A stretch of DNA of 64,000 nt from Hyphomicrobiales bacterium. GTDB lineage: Bacteria > Pseudomonadota > Alphaproteobacteria > Rhizobiales > Rhizobiaceae. A program made the translations under genes and the position numbers. Every line of letters begins with the position of its first letter. Within the stretch, counting starts at the first letter, position 1. The stretch covers positions 744,001-808,000 of the forward strand of contig UBPA01000003.1 of the NCBI GenBank assembly GCA_900467185.1. Reading direction: 5' to 3'. Below, piece after piece: positions 1 through 8,706 of this stretch. The notes below the pieces were generated by a model that was given only the letters and a program-made list of their open reading frames with translations, did not search any database and was not told the DNA's origin.

Positions 1-143
1 GGCGCGAAGATCCAGTTCGGCGGGTTGAACGGCGGCTTCTGCAGCGACTGGTACCATTCTCCGGGGATATTGTTGATCCCGATGAGAAGGCCGCAGGCGA
101 CAACGGCGACGATGAAGAGAGCATAAGTCAGGCTTGGGCGCAT
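1..143 (-). CDS. TspO/MBR family protein, N-terminal fragment
   Basis: The gene starts with ATG at 143 and runs off the left edge, so about 47 codons are visible. The translation opens with a hydrophobic helix of about 20 residues. It continues into GEWYQSLQKPPFNPPNWIF, the Trp/Pro-rich first-loop signature of the TspO/MBR (peripheral benzodiazepine receptor, CrtK) family. These are five-helix inner-membrane proteins that bind tetrapyrroles, and in Rhodobacter and Sinorhizobium they act in oxygen or stress responses. The ribosome binding site is weak. It points the same way as the iron cluster behind it but is separated from it by about 155 bases. Confidence 0.85.
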   Translation of the reverse strand, partial: MRPSLTYALFIVAVVACGLLIGINNIPGEWYQSLQKPPFNPPNWIFA

Positions 144-299
144 GAGGGTCCGATCGAGGGAATGTCCAGCCGGAGCGTGAAGGCTTCGGGACCGACCGGA
201 CAGCTGCGAAACTCGGCTGGGGATTCCGGCAAGCGAGGTCGAAGGAAAATTAGGGCAGAGCCCGGCGGTTTACAGGGAGATGCCGCGGCATAGAGTTTG

Positions 300-1409
300 T
301 CAGGTCGGGCGGGTGCGGACGATATGCTGGTCCCAGGCGATCGGGCTGGTCCTTCCCGCAAAGCTGCCGCCATAGGAGGAGACCGCAAAACCCGGGCCCT
401 GCGCCGGCGCGATGCCGGCGGCATCGGCAAGCCGGTCCAGCCGGACGACGGCGCCGGTGCGCGCGTCCACGGTGACGACCGCCCCGCCTTTCGGGGAGGC
501 GAGCCCGACCAGGCCCTGCCCGCGATGGACCGCGATGGCACCCACATAATTGGCGAGCGCCGCGGAGGCTTCGTCGGGCAGGTCGAGAAAGCGAATGTCC
601 TCGCCGGGCGCAAAGACGCCGGCGACAGGCGGGCGGTCATTGCGGGGCCCCTCATACTGGCAGGCAAACCAGATCCGGCCGGTCGCATCGATATCCACAT
701 GCCGGGTCGAGAGCTGCCGAAGATGCGGTGGCATGACGTGACGTTCGACCAGACGACCGGTCGCCGTTTCGATGAGCGCCAGTGACGGCTCCATGTGATC
801 GAGGTTCAGCTTGGTCCGCCCGAAGTCCGGATGCGTCTCGATGCCGCCATTGGCGACCACCAGCAGGCGCCCGTCCGGCGACAGTGTCATGTCGTGCGGG
901 CCGATGCCATGGGTCGGGAATTCGCCGATGCGGCGGAAGCCGTCCGTGCCGTCATAGACGCCGATCATGCCGCGATTGGCGGCGAAGTCGTTCTCCGTCG
1001 CATACAGCAGCCGGCCATCCGCCGAGAAGCAGCCATGCCCGAAGAAGTGCCGCCCCTCGCTGGCGGTGACGATGACGGGTCTGCCCGGCGCGGCTGCGTC
1101 GAGGATCATCGCGAAGGTCCCCGGGCGACGGGCAAAGGCGACGGTGCGGCCCGACACCGGCGAATGCGCCAGGCCATGGGCGCGATCCGGCAGGGCGTGA
1201 CGGTCGATGACCTCGCCTTCCTCGGAGACGGTGGCGATGCCGTAGGACCCATCACCGGCCCGGAAGGCGGAGGCGAACACGGCGTCCGTCCGGGAGAGGG
1301 CGGCGGCGGACGCAGGCGAGAGGGACGCCGCCCAGGCGGCGCCGACCATGGAGAGAAAGGCTCGCCTGTCGAGAAGATCCGCGCGCGCGCGTCTGCCGGA
1401 AAGCGTCAT
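300..1409 (-). CDS. DUF1513 domain protein, Tat-exported
   Basis: The 369-residue protein has a twin-arginine type signal (RRAFLSMVGAAWAASL near residues 15–30, then an Ala-rich cleavage region). The body is rich in WD/beta-propeller-like repeats such as FSADGRLLYATEND and LSPDGRLLVVANGG. This matches DUF1513, a periplasmic propeller family that in proteobacteria sits next to imelysin and DUF1111 genes. It is the last gene of a four-gene minus-strand cluster, 12 bases after the second imelysin gene. A role in periplasmic iron uptake or storage is inferred from the neighbours. The biochemical activity of the family is unknown. Confidence 0.85.
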   Translation of the reverse strand: MTLSGRRARADLLDRRAFLSMVGAAWAASLSPASAAALSRTDAVFASAFRAGDGSYGIATVSEEGEVIDRHALPDRAHGLAHSPVSGRTVAFARRPGTFAMILDAAAPGRPVIVTASEGRHFFGHGCFSADGRLLYATENDFAANRGMIGVYDGTDGFRRIGEFPTHGIGPHDMTLSPDGRLLVVANGGIETHPDFGRTKLNLDHMEPSLALIETATGRLVERHVMPPHLRQLSTRHVDIDATGRIWFACQYEGPRNDRPPVAGVFAPGEDIRFLDLPDEASAALANYVGAIAVHRGQGLVGLASPKGGAVVTVDARTGAVVRLDRLADAAGIAPAQGPGFAVSSYGGSFAGRTSPIAWDQHIVRTRPT

Positions 1410-1421
1410 GGCTCGGTCCCG

Positions 1422-2555
1422 TCAATCGCCATCGGCAAAGGAGAAACCGGCGCCGAGCCCGATCGCGGCACCGAAATCCATGTTCAGCCGTTGCAGCAGA
1501 TCGTTGGCGTTGCGCAGGACGAGAAGCAGTTTCGCGCGTTCGGCCGGGTCCATCAGCGCCGCGTCGATCGGCTGATCGACGGCATCGGCCGAGGCGATGA
1601 GATCGTTGAAGACGATGTCGATCGAGGCAGCGATCGACTGCTTGTCGGCCGGCAGAAGCGCCCGCATGCCGGCGGTATCGAACAGGGCCTTGAGGCCACG
1701 CGCATTGCCGGCAACGGACTCCATCGTTTCGCCGGAGCGCCAGTACACGGCAAGCCTAGGGTGGCCCGCTGACGGCACAGGGGTGATGGCGCCGGCAAAG
1801 ACCGGGCGCAGGCGCTGGTCGCGCAGGCTTTCCACGCCATGGACAAGGATGCCGAGAAGTTCGGTCGCGGCCTCTCCCTGCGTGCGGTAGAGCGGATTGT
1901 CCGGCCCCGGTGCCTTCCACGCGGCCTGTACCCCCTGCGGGTTTTCCCAGGCAGCACTCAGCTCCGCAGCGACGCTTGTCAGGTTCTCGGCGATAGCGCG
2001 GGCGTAGCGGCAACGAAAGCCGTCGGGCGCGTCGAGCAGCGCGTCGGCATCAGTGCCGTACAGCACGTATTCCAGCGCGCCGAGCCCCTGCACCGCGACG
2101 CTCTTGCCGCGCAGCGCGGTGGCGATCGTGGCGGTCTCGTCGCTCTCGGCGAGGATTCGCTGAACCTGCTTCAGGCCGGTGCTCTTGCGGTCGGGAAAGA
2201 ACAGGACGCGCTCGAAGCGGTTGTCCTCGAGAACGGGCCCGACACGGACGATCTCGATGCGCGACCAGGCGGCGGTGACCTCGGAGAACGCGCGCTTGAC
2301 ACGAGCAAGCGACTGCGGCGACGGCCGGTGGCAGAGCGGGCGGAGGTGATCGGCCAGCGCGCCGGTGCGCTCCACCAGATCGCGATAGCCGGGGCGGATG
2401 AAGCCATCGACGGCGCGGGCCATCGCGTTCGGCACAGCTTCGGCTACGAGGCCGCTCGACGGCGCCGCGCCGACATCGTCGTCCGCTTCCTGCGCAAAGG
2501 CCGGCGTGGCGGACACGAGCGCCGCGGTAAGCAGGAAGGCTGTCCATAGACGCAT
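1422..2555 (-). CDS. Imelysin family periplasmic protein (second copy)
   Basis: Starting at MRLWTAFLLTAALVS gives a clean Sec signal peptide ending AFAQ and a protein of 377 residues. An upstream in-frame extension would remove the signal from the N-terminus. The start ATG shares one base with the TGA of the preceding di-heme gene, so the two are translationally coupled. Imelysin (peptidase M75/ICMP/IrpA) proteins are two-bundle helical periplasmic proteins linked to iron acquisition. Here the family GxHxxE motif reads GLGALEYVLYG, with Gly in place of His, unlike the copy at 4177–5457 which keeps the His. The two imelysins are therefore probably not equivalent. Confidence 0.88.
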   Translation of the reverse strand: MRLWTAFLLTAALVSATPAFAQEADDDVGAAPSSGLVAEAVPNAMARAVDGFIRPGYRDLVERTGALADHLRPLCHRPSPQSLARVKRAFSEVTAAWSRIEIVRVGPVLEDNRFERVLFFPDRKSTGLKQVQRILAESDETATIATALRGKSVAVQGLGALEYVLYGTDADALLDAPDGFRCRYARAIAENLTSVAAELSAAWENPQGVQAAWKAPGPDNPLYRTQGEAATELLGILVHGVESLRDQRLRPVFAGAITPVPSAGHPRLAVYWRSGETMESVAGNARGLKALFDTAGMRALLPADKQSIAASIDIVFNDLIASADAVDQPIDAALMDPAERAKLLLVLRNANDLLQRLNMDFGAAIGLGAGFSFADGD

Positions 2556-4141
2556 CAGAGCGACTCCAGAAAGGCGAGCAACGCCCGGCGATCCGCGGCG
2601 TCGAGGGAAACAAAACGATCGCGCGCGGCCTGCGCCTCGCCGCCGTGCCACAGGATGGCCTCCGTCAGCGTCCGCGCGCGGCCGTCATGCAGGAAGCCCG
2701 CCCGCGCATCGACGGTTTGTGCAAGACCGATACCCCAAAGCGGCGGCGTGCGCCATTCCTCCGGCCGCGGCTTCGCCCCGTCCGCGCTTGCCGGATCGGA
2801 CGGCAAGACGGCATCGGACAGGCCCTCCCCCATGTCGTGCAGGAGCAGGTCGGAATAGGGCCAGATGAGCTGAAACGCCGTGGACGGCGACGTTGGATCG
2901 CGGCGGGTGACGAATTTCGGAACATGGCAGGAGGCGCAGCCCATATCGGAGAAGAGTTGCTTCCCCGCGAGGACAGCGGGTGCCGCGACGTTCCGCCGCG
3001 CCGGGACGGCGAGGTGGCGGGCGTAGAAGGCGACGAGTTCGAGAACCGGATCGGGCGCTTCGCTCGATCCTAGCCGGGCCTGCACGCCGTCCTCCAGGGC
3101 AAAGCATCGCGGCTGCCGGGCCGTGCAATCGCCATGGCTTCTCGGGTCGTCGGGCGTGGAGATCCCGATATCGGTCGCAAAGGCGTCCGCCCCCTGAGCG
3201 CGCACGGTCGCCGCCTGCGCCTTCCAGCCGAACCGGCCGAGCACGGGCGCGCCATCGGCGCTCGTCGTCAGCCAGGACGGCCGGCCGCTGATGCCGTCGC
3301 CGTCGCGATCGTCCGGGTCCGCATGGGCGAGGATATCGGCAGGGTCGATCGCCTCCAGCAGGCCGAGGCCGGTCATCGGCGGCGCGAGGCGCGGCGACAG
3401 GCGGGTGGCGCTGTCGAGCGGCCCATAGGCGAGTCCCTCGATACCGTAGACCGGGTGGCGCAGGCTGACGCGTTCGCCGCCGGCCAGCATGACCGACCGC
3501 TCGTCGTAGCGGAGCGCCAGATGCCCCTCGGCCGGCAGGCCGGGAACGCCGCTGTCCTGCAGCTGCCGGCCATAGACCGGGTCGCCCGCTGTCTGCACGC
3601 GGGAATCCGACGCATCGGGAAACAGAAACTTTAGAACCAGCGACGGGCTCCCCGCAGTGCCGGTGGGCGGGCGTCCCCGCCCGTCCCTGATATGGCAGGT
3701 TTCGCAGGAGCGGGCATTGTAAAGCGGGCCGAGGCCGTCCGAGGCCTGCGTCGAGGAAGGCGAGGAGACCCAGAGCTTTTCGAACAGGGCACTGCCGAGG
3801 CGGAAGCGTTCCTCGCCAGCGGCATCGAGATTGCCGGCGGGATGGGTGAGCCCGGCCCGGTCGGGCTTCGCGGTCGAGGTTCCCGCGCCGCCCGCCATGG
3901 TCTCGAAAGCCTCGGGGCGGGTGAAATCGCGCGTCGGTCGGGTCACATCCGCAACGCGGCGCCTATCCGTGTCCGACAGATCGGTTCGCTGCGCCGGTGT
4001 CTCGCCGCGCGCGACGGCCGGCACAGGTACGGGCCTATCCGCCGCCGAGGGTCGCCAGCCGATCCATGCCACGACGAAAGCCGCCGCGAGGATCGCGGCG
4101 GCAAGGGGCGTAACGAAACGCGGGGCGGTCCGGGCGGTCAT
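2555..4141 (-). CDS. Di-heme oxidoreductase family protein (DUF1111)
   Basis: This 528-residue protein has an N-terminal membrane anchor or signal (residues about 10–30) and two c-type heme attachment sites, CETCH at 146–150 and CASCH at 402–406. The second lies in KQLFSDMGCASCHVPKF, typical of the di-heme 'thiol oxidoreductase' DUF1111 family. It is predicted to act in the periplasm as an electron-transfer protein. It sits between two imelysin genes, 35 bases after the first and overlapping the start of the second. In such clusters it is thought to provide redox chemistry for iron handling, but the substrate is not established. Confidence 0.9.
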   Translation of the reverse strand: MTARTAPRFVTPLAAAILAAAFVVAWIGWRPSAADRPVPVPAVARGETPAQRTDLSDTDRRRVADVTRPTRDFTRPEAFETMAGGAGTSTAKPDRAGLTHPAGNLDAAGEERFRLGSALFEKLWVSSPSSTQASDGLGPLYNARSCETCHIRDGRGRPPTGTAGSPSLVLKFLFPDASDSRVQTAGDPVYGRQLQDSGVPGLPAEGHLALRYDERSVMLAGGERVSLRHPVYGIEGLAYGPLDSATRLSPRLAPPMTGLGLLEAIDPADILAHADPDDRDGDGISGRPSWLTTSADGAPVLGRFGWKAQAATVRAQGADAFATDIGISTPDDPRSHGDCTARQPRCFALEDGVQARLGSSEAPDPVLELVAFYARHLAVPARRNVAAPAVLAGKQLFSDMGCASCHVPKFVTRRDPTSPSTAFQLIWPYSDLLLHDMGEGLSDAVLPSDPASADGAKPRPEEWRTPPLWGIGLAQTVDARAGFLHDGRARTLTEAILWHGGEAQAARDRFVSLDAADRRALLAFLESL

Positions 4142-4176
4142 CGCGGATCAGGCTTTGCGGCGTCCGGACGCGGCTC

Positions 4177-5457
4177 TCATTTGAAGACGGCGTTCGGATT
4201 GTCGAGGCTGTCGGATCCTTCGAGCTCGATCTTGCCGAGATCGAGGGCGGTGAGCACGCGCTCGACGGTCTTCGACTGGGCGATGAGGCCGTCGATCGCC
4301 TTCTGGACGACGGCGTTGCCTTCGGTATTGCCTTCCGCGATCATCTGGTCGTAGGCCTCGACCGTCTGGCCGCGCTTGGCCATGGCCTGCATGGCCGAAA
4401 CCGTTGCGGCGAGCTTTTCCTTCATCTCCGCATCGACGGCCGGGTCCTTGGCCGCCACGAGTTCGGAGAGCGACGGGCCGGTGAGCTTCGTGCCGTCGGT
4501 GCGGGTATAGGTGCCGAGATAGGCCTGCTCGATGCCGATCGCGTCATGAAGGTGCGAGTTGTAGGTGTTGTCCGAGAAGCAGTCATGCTCTTCTTCCGGA
4601 TCGTGCAGCAGCAGGCCGAGCTTCATGCGCTCGCCGGCAAGTTCGCCATAGGACAGCGAACCCATGCCGGTCAGGATGGCGGTGAGGCCGGCCTTCGGAT
4701 CGGCTTCGACATGCTTGGTGGCGGCGCCGTCCGGCGTCCAGTTGGCGGTCATCTCCTTCAGGTCCGAAACGAGAAGATCGGTCGCGGCCTTGAGATAGGC
4801 GGCGCGGCGATCGCAATTGCCGTTGGTGCAGGCCTTGGTGTCGTAATCGGTATAGGGGCGATTGCCCGCGCCCGGACCGGTGCCGTTCAGGTCCTGGCCC
4901 CAGAGCAGGAATTCGATGGCGTGGTAGCCGGTCGCCACGTTCGCCTCGATGCCGTCGGCTTCCTGCAGCGTGCCCGACAGGAACTCCGGCGTGATCTTCG
5001 AGGCGTCGATCTCCTTGCCGTCGATCGAAATCGTCTTGTTGGCGATGACGTTGGCGGTGAAGAGCGCGTTCTCGTCGCTCTCGCTGCCATAGCTCGCATC
5101 GACATAGTCGATCAGCCCTTCGTCGAGCGGCCAGGCATTGACCTTGCCCTCCCACTCATCGACGATCGGGTTGCCGAAGCGGTAGACTTCGGTTTCCTGA
5201 TAGGGGTTGCGGGCAACGAGCCAGGCTTCGCGCGCGGCCTTGAGCGTCGCTTCGCTCGGCGTCGCGATCAGCGCATCCACGGCCTTGTCGAGCGCCTGCG
5301 CAGTCGTCAGGGCATCCTCGAACTTGGCATGGGCCACCTCGGAATAGTGCTTGAGCACGGCTGCGGCATCGGTCGCGGCATGGGCCGGCTGGATCGCCAG
5401 GGCGGAGGTGGCGGTCGCCAGCGCCAGAGCGGCGGTACGAAGGAATGATACGGTCAT
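4177..5457 (-). CDS. Imelysin family iron-regulated protein (IrpA-like)
   Basis: The 426-residue protein has a Sec signal peptide (hydrophobic residues about 5–20, cleavage near AHA). It carries the intact imelysin motif GxHxxE in TGYHAIEFLLWGQDL. The ATG at 5457 follows a good GAGGAGAGG ribosome binding site. Members are periplasmic or outer-membrane-associated iron-binding helical-bundle proteins induced by iron limitation. It is the first gene of the minus-strand cluster imelysin – DUF1111 – imelysin – DUF1513. The intergenic region upstream carries an Irr/ICE-like box (5604–5620) and a plausible promoter, consistent with iron control. Confidence 0.92.
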   Translation of the reverse strand: MTVSFLRTAALALATATSALAIQPAHAATDAAAVLKHYSEVAHAKFEDALTTAQALDKAVDALIATPSEATLKAAREAWLVARNPYQETEVYRFGNPIVDEWEGKVNAWPLDEGLIDYVDASYGSESDENALFTANVIANKTISIDGKEIDASKITPEFLSGTLQEADGIEANVATGYHAIEFLLWGQDLNGTGPGAGNRPYTDYDTKACTNGNCDRRAAYLKAATDLLVSDLKEMTANWTPDGAATKHVEADPKAGLTAILTGMGSLSYGELAGERMKLGLLLHDPEEEHDCFSDNTYNSHLHDAIGIEQAYLGTYTRTDGTKLTGPSLSELVAAKDPAVDAEMKEKLAATVSAMQAMAKRGQTVEAYDQMIAEGNTEGNAVVQKAIDGLIAQSKTVERVLTALDLGKIELEGSDSLDNPNAVFK

Positions 5458-5590
5458 GACCTCTCCTCGGCGGAGCCCGGCCGGGTTCCGGACAGGGGTA
5501 CCGCACGCGTGAAACGGATCCGGGATCCGGGCGCGCGCTCACGCACGGCCCCGTCCCGTTCGATCCTCATGAACCAAAAGTAAACTTGTG

Positions 5591-5620
5591 TCAAAGCGTA
5601 TAGTTTAGAACGCTTTGAAC
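5591..5620 (-). promoter_or_regulatory. Irr/ICE-like box and 8-bp inverted repeat upstream of the imelysin cluster
   Basis: TTTAGAA at 5604–5610, three bases, then TTTGAAC at 5614–5620 resembles the rhizobial Irr (ICE) consensus TTTAGAA-N3-TTCTAAA, with one perfect half. The same stretch contains a perfect 8-bp inverted repeat, TCAAAGCG (5591–5598) and CGCTTTGA (5611–5618). Read on the minus strand, TTGACA follows within a few bases as a possible -35. The site lies about 150 bases before the imelysin start and directly after the end of the RsmB-like gene. Iron regulation is inferred. Confidence 0.5.
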
Positions 5621-6913
5621 CTATTGCGCCTGCCGCTGCAGCATGGCGAAGAAGAAGCCGTCGGTGGCTGTGGAGGCCGGCGACAGCGTCAGCGTGCGGC
5701 CATCGCGCGTGACCGGGCGGTGACCGCTCTCACCGAACAGGGCGTTCCAGCTGTCGAGCGCCGCCATGGCCGTGAAGGCCGGGTTCTCGCCCAGAAAGCG
5801 CTCGACCTGCCGGTCGTTCTCTTCCGGCAGGACGGAACAGGTGACATAGACGAGCCGCCCGCCGGGGCGAACGTAGCGGGCCGCTTCCGCCAGCGCCTCG
5901 CGCTGCTGTCCCTGGCGCTCCTCGATATTGCGTTCGTTCAGGCGCCATTTCGTATCCGGACGCCGGCGCCATGTTCCGGTCCCCGTGCAGGGCGCATCCA
6001 CCAGCACGGCATCGCAACGGTCCGCGAGAGCGGCGAGCGCCTGTGGCCGGTCGTGAACCTGCACGTTGCGGGTGCCTGCGCGCTTCAGCCGCTCGATGAT
6101 CGGCGCCAGACGCTTGCGGTCGGTGTCGAAGGCGTGGACCTGGCCCTTGTTGTCCATGGTCGCGGACAGAGCCAGCGTCTTGCCGCCGCCCCCGGCGCAG
6201 TAATCGAGGATCTGCTCGCCGCCGGTCGCACCGACCAGATCGGCGACGATCTGCGAACCTTCGTCCTGAACCTCGAACCAGCCCTTTTGAAAGGAGAGCT
6301 CGGCGGTCACATTCGGAAGCCTCGAGGGGCCTTCGCCGGGCGCGACGCGCAGGCCCTGACGCGCGGTCTCCGTCGGCTGCACGCCGGCCTCGTCGAGGGC
6401 TTTGAGAACTTTCGCGCGATCGGCCTTCAGCGTGTTGACGCGCAGGTCAAGGGCCGGGCGCTCGGCCAGTGCTGCGGCTTCCTCCAGCCAGCGATCGCCG
6501 AAGACCGCCTGGAAGGACGGCACCACCCATTCGGGAATGTCCCCCTGAACATGCGCGGGCGCCTGCCCGAGATCGCGGCTGCGAAAGGCGGCCAGCGCGG
6601 CGTCCGGTAGCGGGGGCGGCGCAAAGCGGTCGCCCTCCAGGCTTGCGGCCAGCGTTTCCGGCGTCTGGCCCCACTGGCGCAGCATGACGGCGTAACCGAG
6701 CGCGGTCGCGCTGTCGTCGTCCATCAGGTAGGCGTGGGAGAGTTTCTGGCGGAGCGCGTCATAGACGATATTGCCGATCGCGGCACGGTCGCCGGATCCG
6801 GCGAACCGATGGGCAAGGCCCCAGTCCTTCAGCGCATCCGCGACCGGGCGCTTTCGCGTCTCGATGTCGGAGAGAACATCGATCGCACCGGCAAGCCGTC
6901 CACCCAGTCGCAT
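5621..6913 (-). CDS. RsmB/NOP family class I methyltransferase
   Basis: The 430-residue protein has an N-terminal NusB-like helical region and a C-terminal Rossmann methyltransferase. The SAM loop is ILDYCAGGGGKTLALSA, and both catalytic cysteines of m5C RNA methyltransferases are present (DAPCTGTGTWRRRPD and YVTCSVLPEEN). It probably methylates cytosine C5 in 16S rRNA (RsmB, position 967 in E. coli), though NOP/Sun homologues in alphaproteobacteria are only assigned to the family. It stands alone on the minus strand between the RlpA gene and the iron cluster. Confidence 0.9.
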   Translation of the reverse strand: MRLGGRLAGAIDVLSDIETRKRPVADALKDWGLAHRFAGSGDRAAIGNIVYDALRQKLSHAYLMDDDSATALGYAVMLRQWGQTPETLAASLEGDRFAPPPLPDAALAAFRSRDLGQAPAHVQGDIPEWVVPSFQAVFGDRWLEEAAALAERPALDLRVNTLKADRAKVLKALDEAGVQPTETARQGLRVAPGEGPSRLPNVTAELSFQKGWFEVQDEGSQIVADLVGATGGEQILDYCAGGGGKTLALSATMDNKGQVHAFDTDRKRLAPIIERLKRAGTRNVQVHDRPQALAALADRCDAVLVDAPCTGTGTWRRRPDTKWRLNERNIEERQGQQREALAEAARYVRPGGRLVYVTCSVLPEENDRQVERFLGENPAFTAMAALDSWNALFGESGHRPVTRDGRTLTLSPASTATDGFFFAMLQRQAQ

Positions 6914-7109
6914 CGGTCACACTCCATCGGCCTGCAGCACAAATCCATCGTCTATCGTGGCGCGTGTACCGGCGATGAAGGCGAAGAGCAAGCGGGAAGG
7001 CCTTTGCGGCCTTTGTTCTTCCCTCCACATTCCCGTGCCGTGCTCAGGCCGTGGAGGAGGTCTATTCATCGGCCCCGATCTTTTCCGGAACCATTTCCAG
7101 CGTCGGGCT

Positions 7110-7472
7110 TTAACCGACGACGCGATAACAGATGCTGGCGTGACCGGAGCTCACCATGCCCACCTGGGACGCGGCGGCCTTGGAGAGATCGAGGACGCGG
7201 CCGCGAATGAAGGGGCCGCGATCATTGATGCGGACGACGACGCTCTTGCCGTTGCGTTTGTTGGTGACTTCGACGCGGGTTCCGAACTTCAGGCTGCGAT
7301 GCGCGGCGGTAAGGTAGGAAGCATTCATTCTCTCGCCGGATGCCGTCCGGGATGAGAGGGCGTACCAGGAAGCCCCGCCGCAACCGGCACCGGCTGCCTG
7401 TGATGGTGTGATGGACGTCAATGTTGCCCCCAAAGCAACGCATGCCGCCAATGCGACATTGGCAAGTTTCAT
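7110..7472 (-). CDS. RlpA-like double-psi beta-barrel septal/cell-wall protein
   Basis: Starting at [18 protein letters not shown] gives a signal peptide and a 120-residue protein. The mature part is almost only the double-psi beta-barrel: [17 protein letters not shown], then FGTRVEVTN, then [20 protein letters not shown]. This is the RlpA lytic-transglycosylase-like fold that acts on denuded peptidoglycan. There is no SPOR domain, so it is a short RlpA of the kind common in rhizobia. The ATG has a weak ribosome binding site. A TTG four codons upstream, at 7484, has a better AAGGGG ahead of it and is an alternative start. Confidence 0.88.
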   Translation of the reverse strand: MKLANVALAACVALGATLTSITPSQAAGAGCGGASWYALSSRTASGERMNASYLTAAHRSLKFGTRVEVTNKRNGKSVVVRINDRGPFIRGRVLDLSKAAASQVGMVSSGHASICYRVVG

Positions 7473-7830
7473 ACTCGTCAACAAGCTACCCCTTCGTCGT
7501 ATCGTCTTGCTTTTCAGCGAACGAGACGGCTTGTCCGGGGCAAAAATGGCGGAAACGTGCTTCAACCGTTAAGCAACGGTTAGGATTTACTGCTTCTGCC
7601 CTCCGTTGAATTTTCTTAAATTTTTGAAAAATTACCGATGGCTTGAAAAAAGCCCATGGAATCAAACTGATTCATAAAATACGGCTTTTTGTGGAATGAT
7701 TTTTCCACAGGCTGGATAAAATGAGATTAAAAGTTTGAAATCGCGAAAAAGAGGTCGATTTGTAGTATTCTCAAACTCGCATTCTCTCGACATGGTTGCA
7801 TTGCCGGCAAAAGGAAATTCAGCCCTTACA
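7473..7830. other. AT-rich intergenic island
   Basis: About 350 bases without a convincing gene lie between the RlpA start and the epimerase stop, both on the minus strand. From about 7560 to 7830 the composition is clearly AT-rich against the GC-rich surroundings. It holds small palindromes: AAATTTTT/AAAAATT near 7615–7632, GGCTT…AAGCC near 7643–7656, and GTGGAA (7691–7696) with TTCCAC (7703–7708). The short reading frames here (7662–7934 minus, 7735–7917 plus) show no recognisable protein. It probably carries the RlpA promoter and the end of the epimerase transcript. Confidence 0.5.
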
Positions 7831-8706
7831 TCAGGATTGCCAGCAATCCTCGTTCCACATCTGACGAAGAGACTGACGGTAATCGGGATGCAGGAAGGTA
7901 TATCCGGCGGCCCGTAGCTTTGCGTTCGAAACACGCTTGTTCTCGCCGTAGAAAGTGCGCGCCATCGGTGAGAGTTCGGCGGTCTCGAAAGCGATTTCCG
8001 GCGGGGGCGTCACGCCCATCAGGCGCGCGGCTTCCAGCACGACATCCTGCGGCGGGGCAGGCTCGTCATCCGTCACGTTGAAGATACCGCCTATGCCTTT
8101 CTCGCTCAGGAACGCGACGGAGCCTGCTATATCCTCGACGCGGATGCGGTTGAACACCTGCCCGGGCTTCACCAGTCGCCGCGCCGTGCCATTCGCGAGA
8201 TTGCAGAAGCCGTTGCGGCCGGGCCCGTAAATGCCCGACAGCCTGAGAACGGCGACAGGGATGTCTGCAACCTGTCCCAGCTCCAGCCATGCCTGCTCCG
8301 CCTCGACGCGCTCCTTGGACCGGTCTGAGACGGGTTCGAGCGGTGCATCCTCGGTCACCCATGCCCCTTTGTGATCGCCGTAAACGCCGACGGTCGAGAG
8401 ATAGGCGGCCCAACGGAGGTTCGGCATAAGGGTGGTGATATCGGGCATGCCGGTGCGCATCAGCGGATCGCCGGCCTTGCCGGGCGCGATGGACTGCACG
8501 AGATGGGTCGTCCGCTCCATCACGGCGCGAAGTGCGGGAGAGATCGTCTCCCCGTCATAGACGAGCGCATCGAGACCCCTGTCGGCAAGCGCCTGTCGCC
8601 GCTCCGGGGAGCGGGTGGTCCCGGACACCGAGCGCGCCTCCGGCAGAAGACGGCGCGCGATGGCTGCGCCGGAAAAGCCGGCACCCAGAATGAGAACGTC
8701 CATCAT
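7831..8706 (-). CDS. NAD(P)-dependent epimerase/dehydratase (extended SDR)
   Basis: The 291-residue protein begins with the Rossmann loop [19 protein letters not shown]. It has an SDR active-site region [18 protein letters not shown], a variant of the YxxxK arrangement of YeeZ-like 'SDR family NAD(P)-dependent oxidoreductases'. [13 protein letters not shown] and [11 protein letters not shown] are also typical. The substrate is unknown. ATG at 8706 overlaps the queG stop by four bases (ATGA), and a second ATG follows at 8703. It is the distal gene of the minus-strand group GST – queG – epimerase. Confidence 0.85.
   Translation of the reverse strand: MMDVLILGAGFSGAAIARRLLPEARSVSGTTRSPERRQALADRGLDALVYDGETISPALRAVMERTTHLVQSIAPGKAGDPLMRTGMPDITTLMPNLRWAAYLSTVGVYGDHKGAWVTEDAPLEPVSDRSKERVEAEQAWLELGQVADIPVAVLRLSGIYGPGRNGFCNLANGTARRLVKPGQVFNRIRVEDIAGSVAFLSEKGIGGIFNVTDDEPAPPQDVVLEAARLMGVTPPPEIAFETAELSPMARTFYGENKRVSNAKLRAAGYTFLHPDYRQSLRQMWNEDCWQS

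Noticed and set aside
6997-7013. Hairpin AAGGCC…GGCCTT as terminator of the RlpA gene
   Set aside because: Short stem without T-tract on the minus strand and about 100 bases beyond the stop.
7662-7934. Short frames in the AT-rich island
   Set aside because: No ribosome binding site or family resemblance, and one overlaps the epimerase C-terminus.
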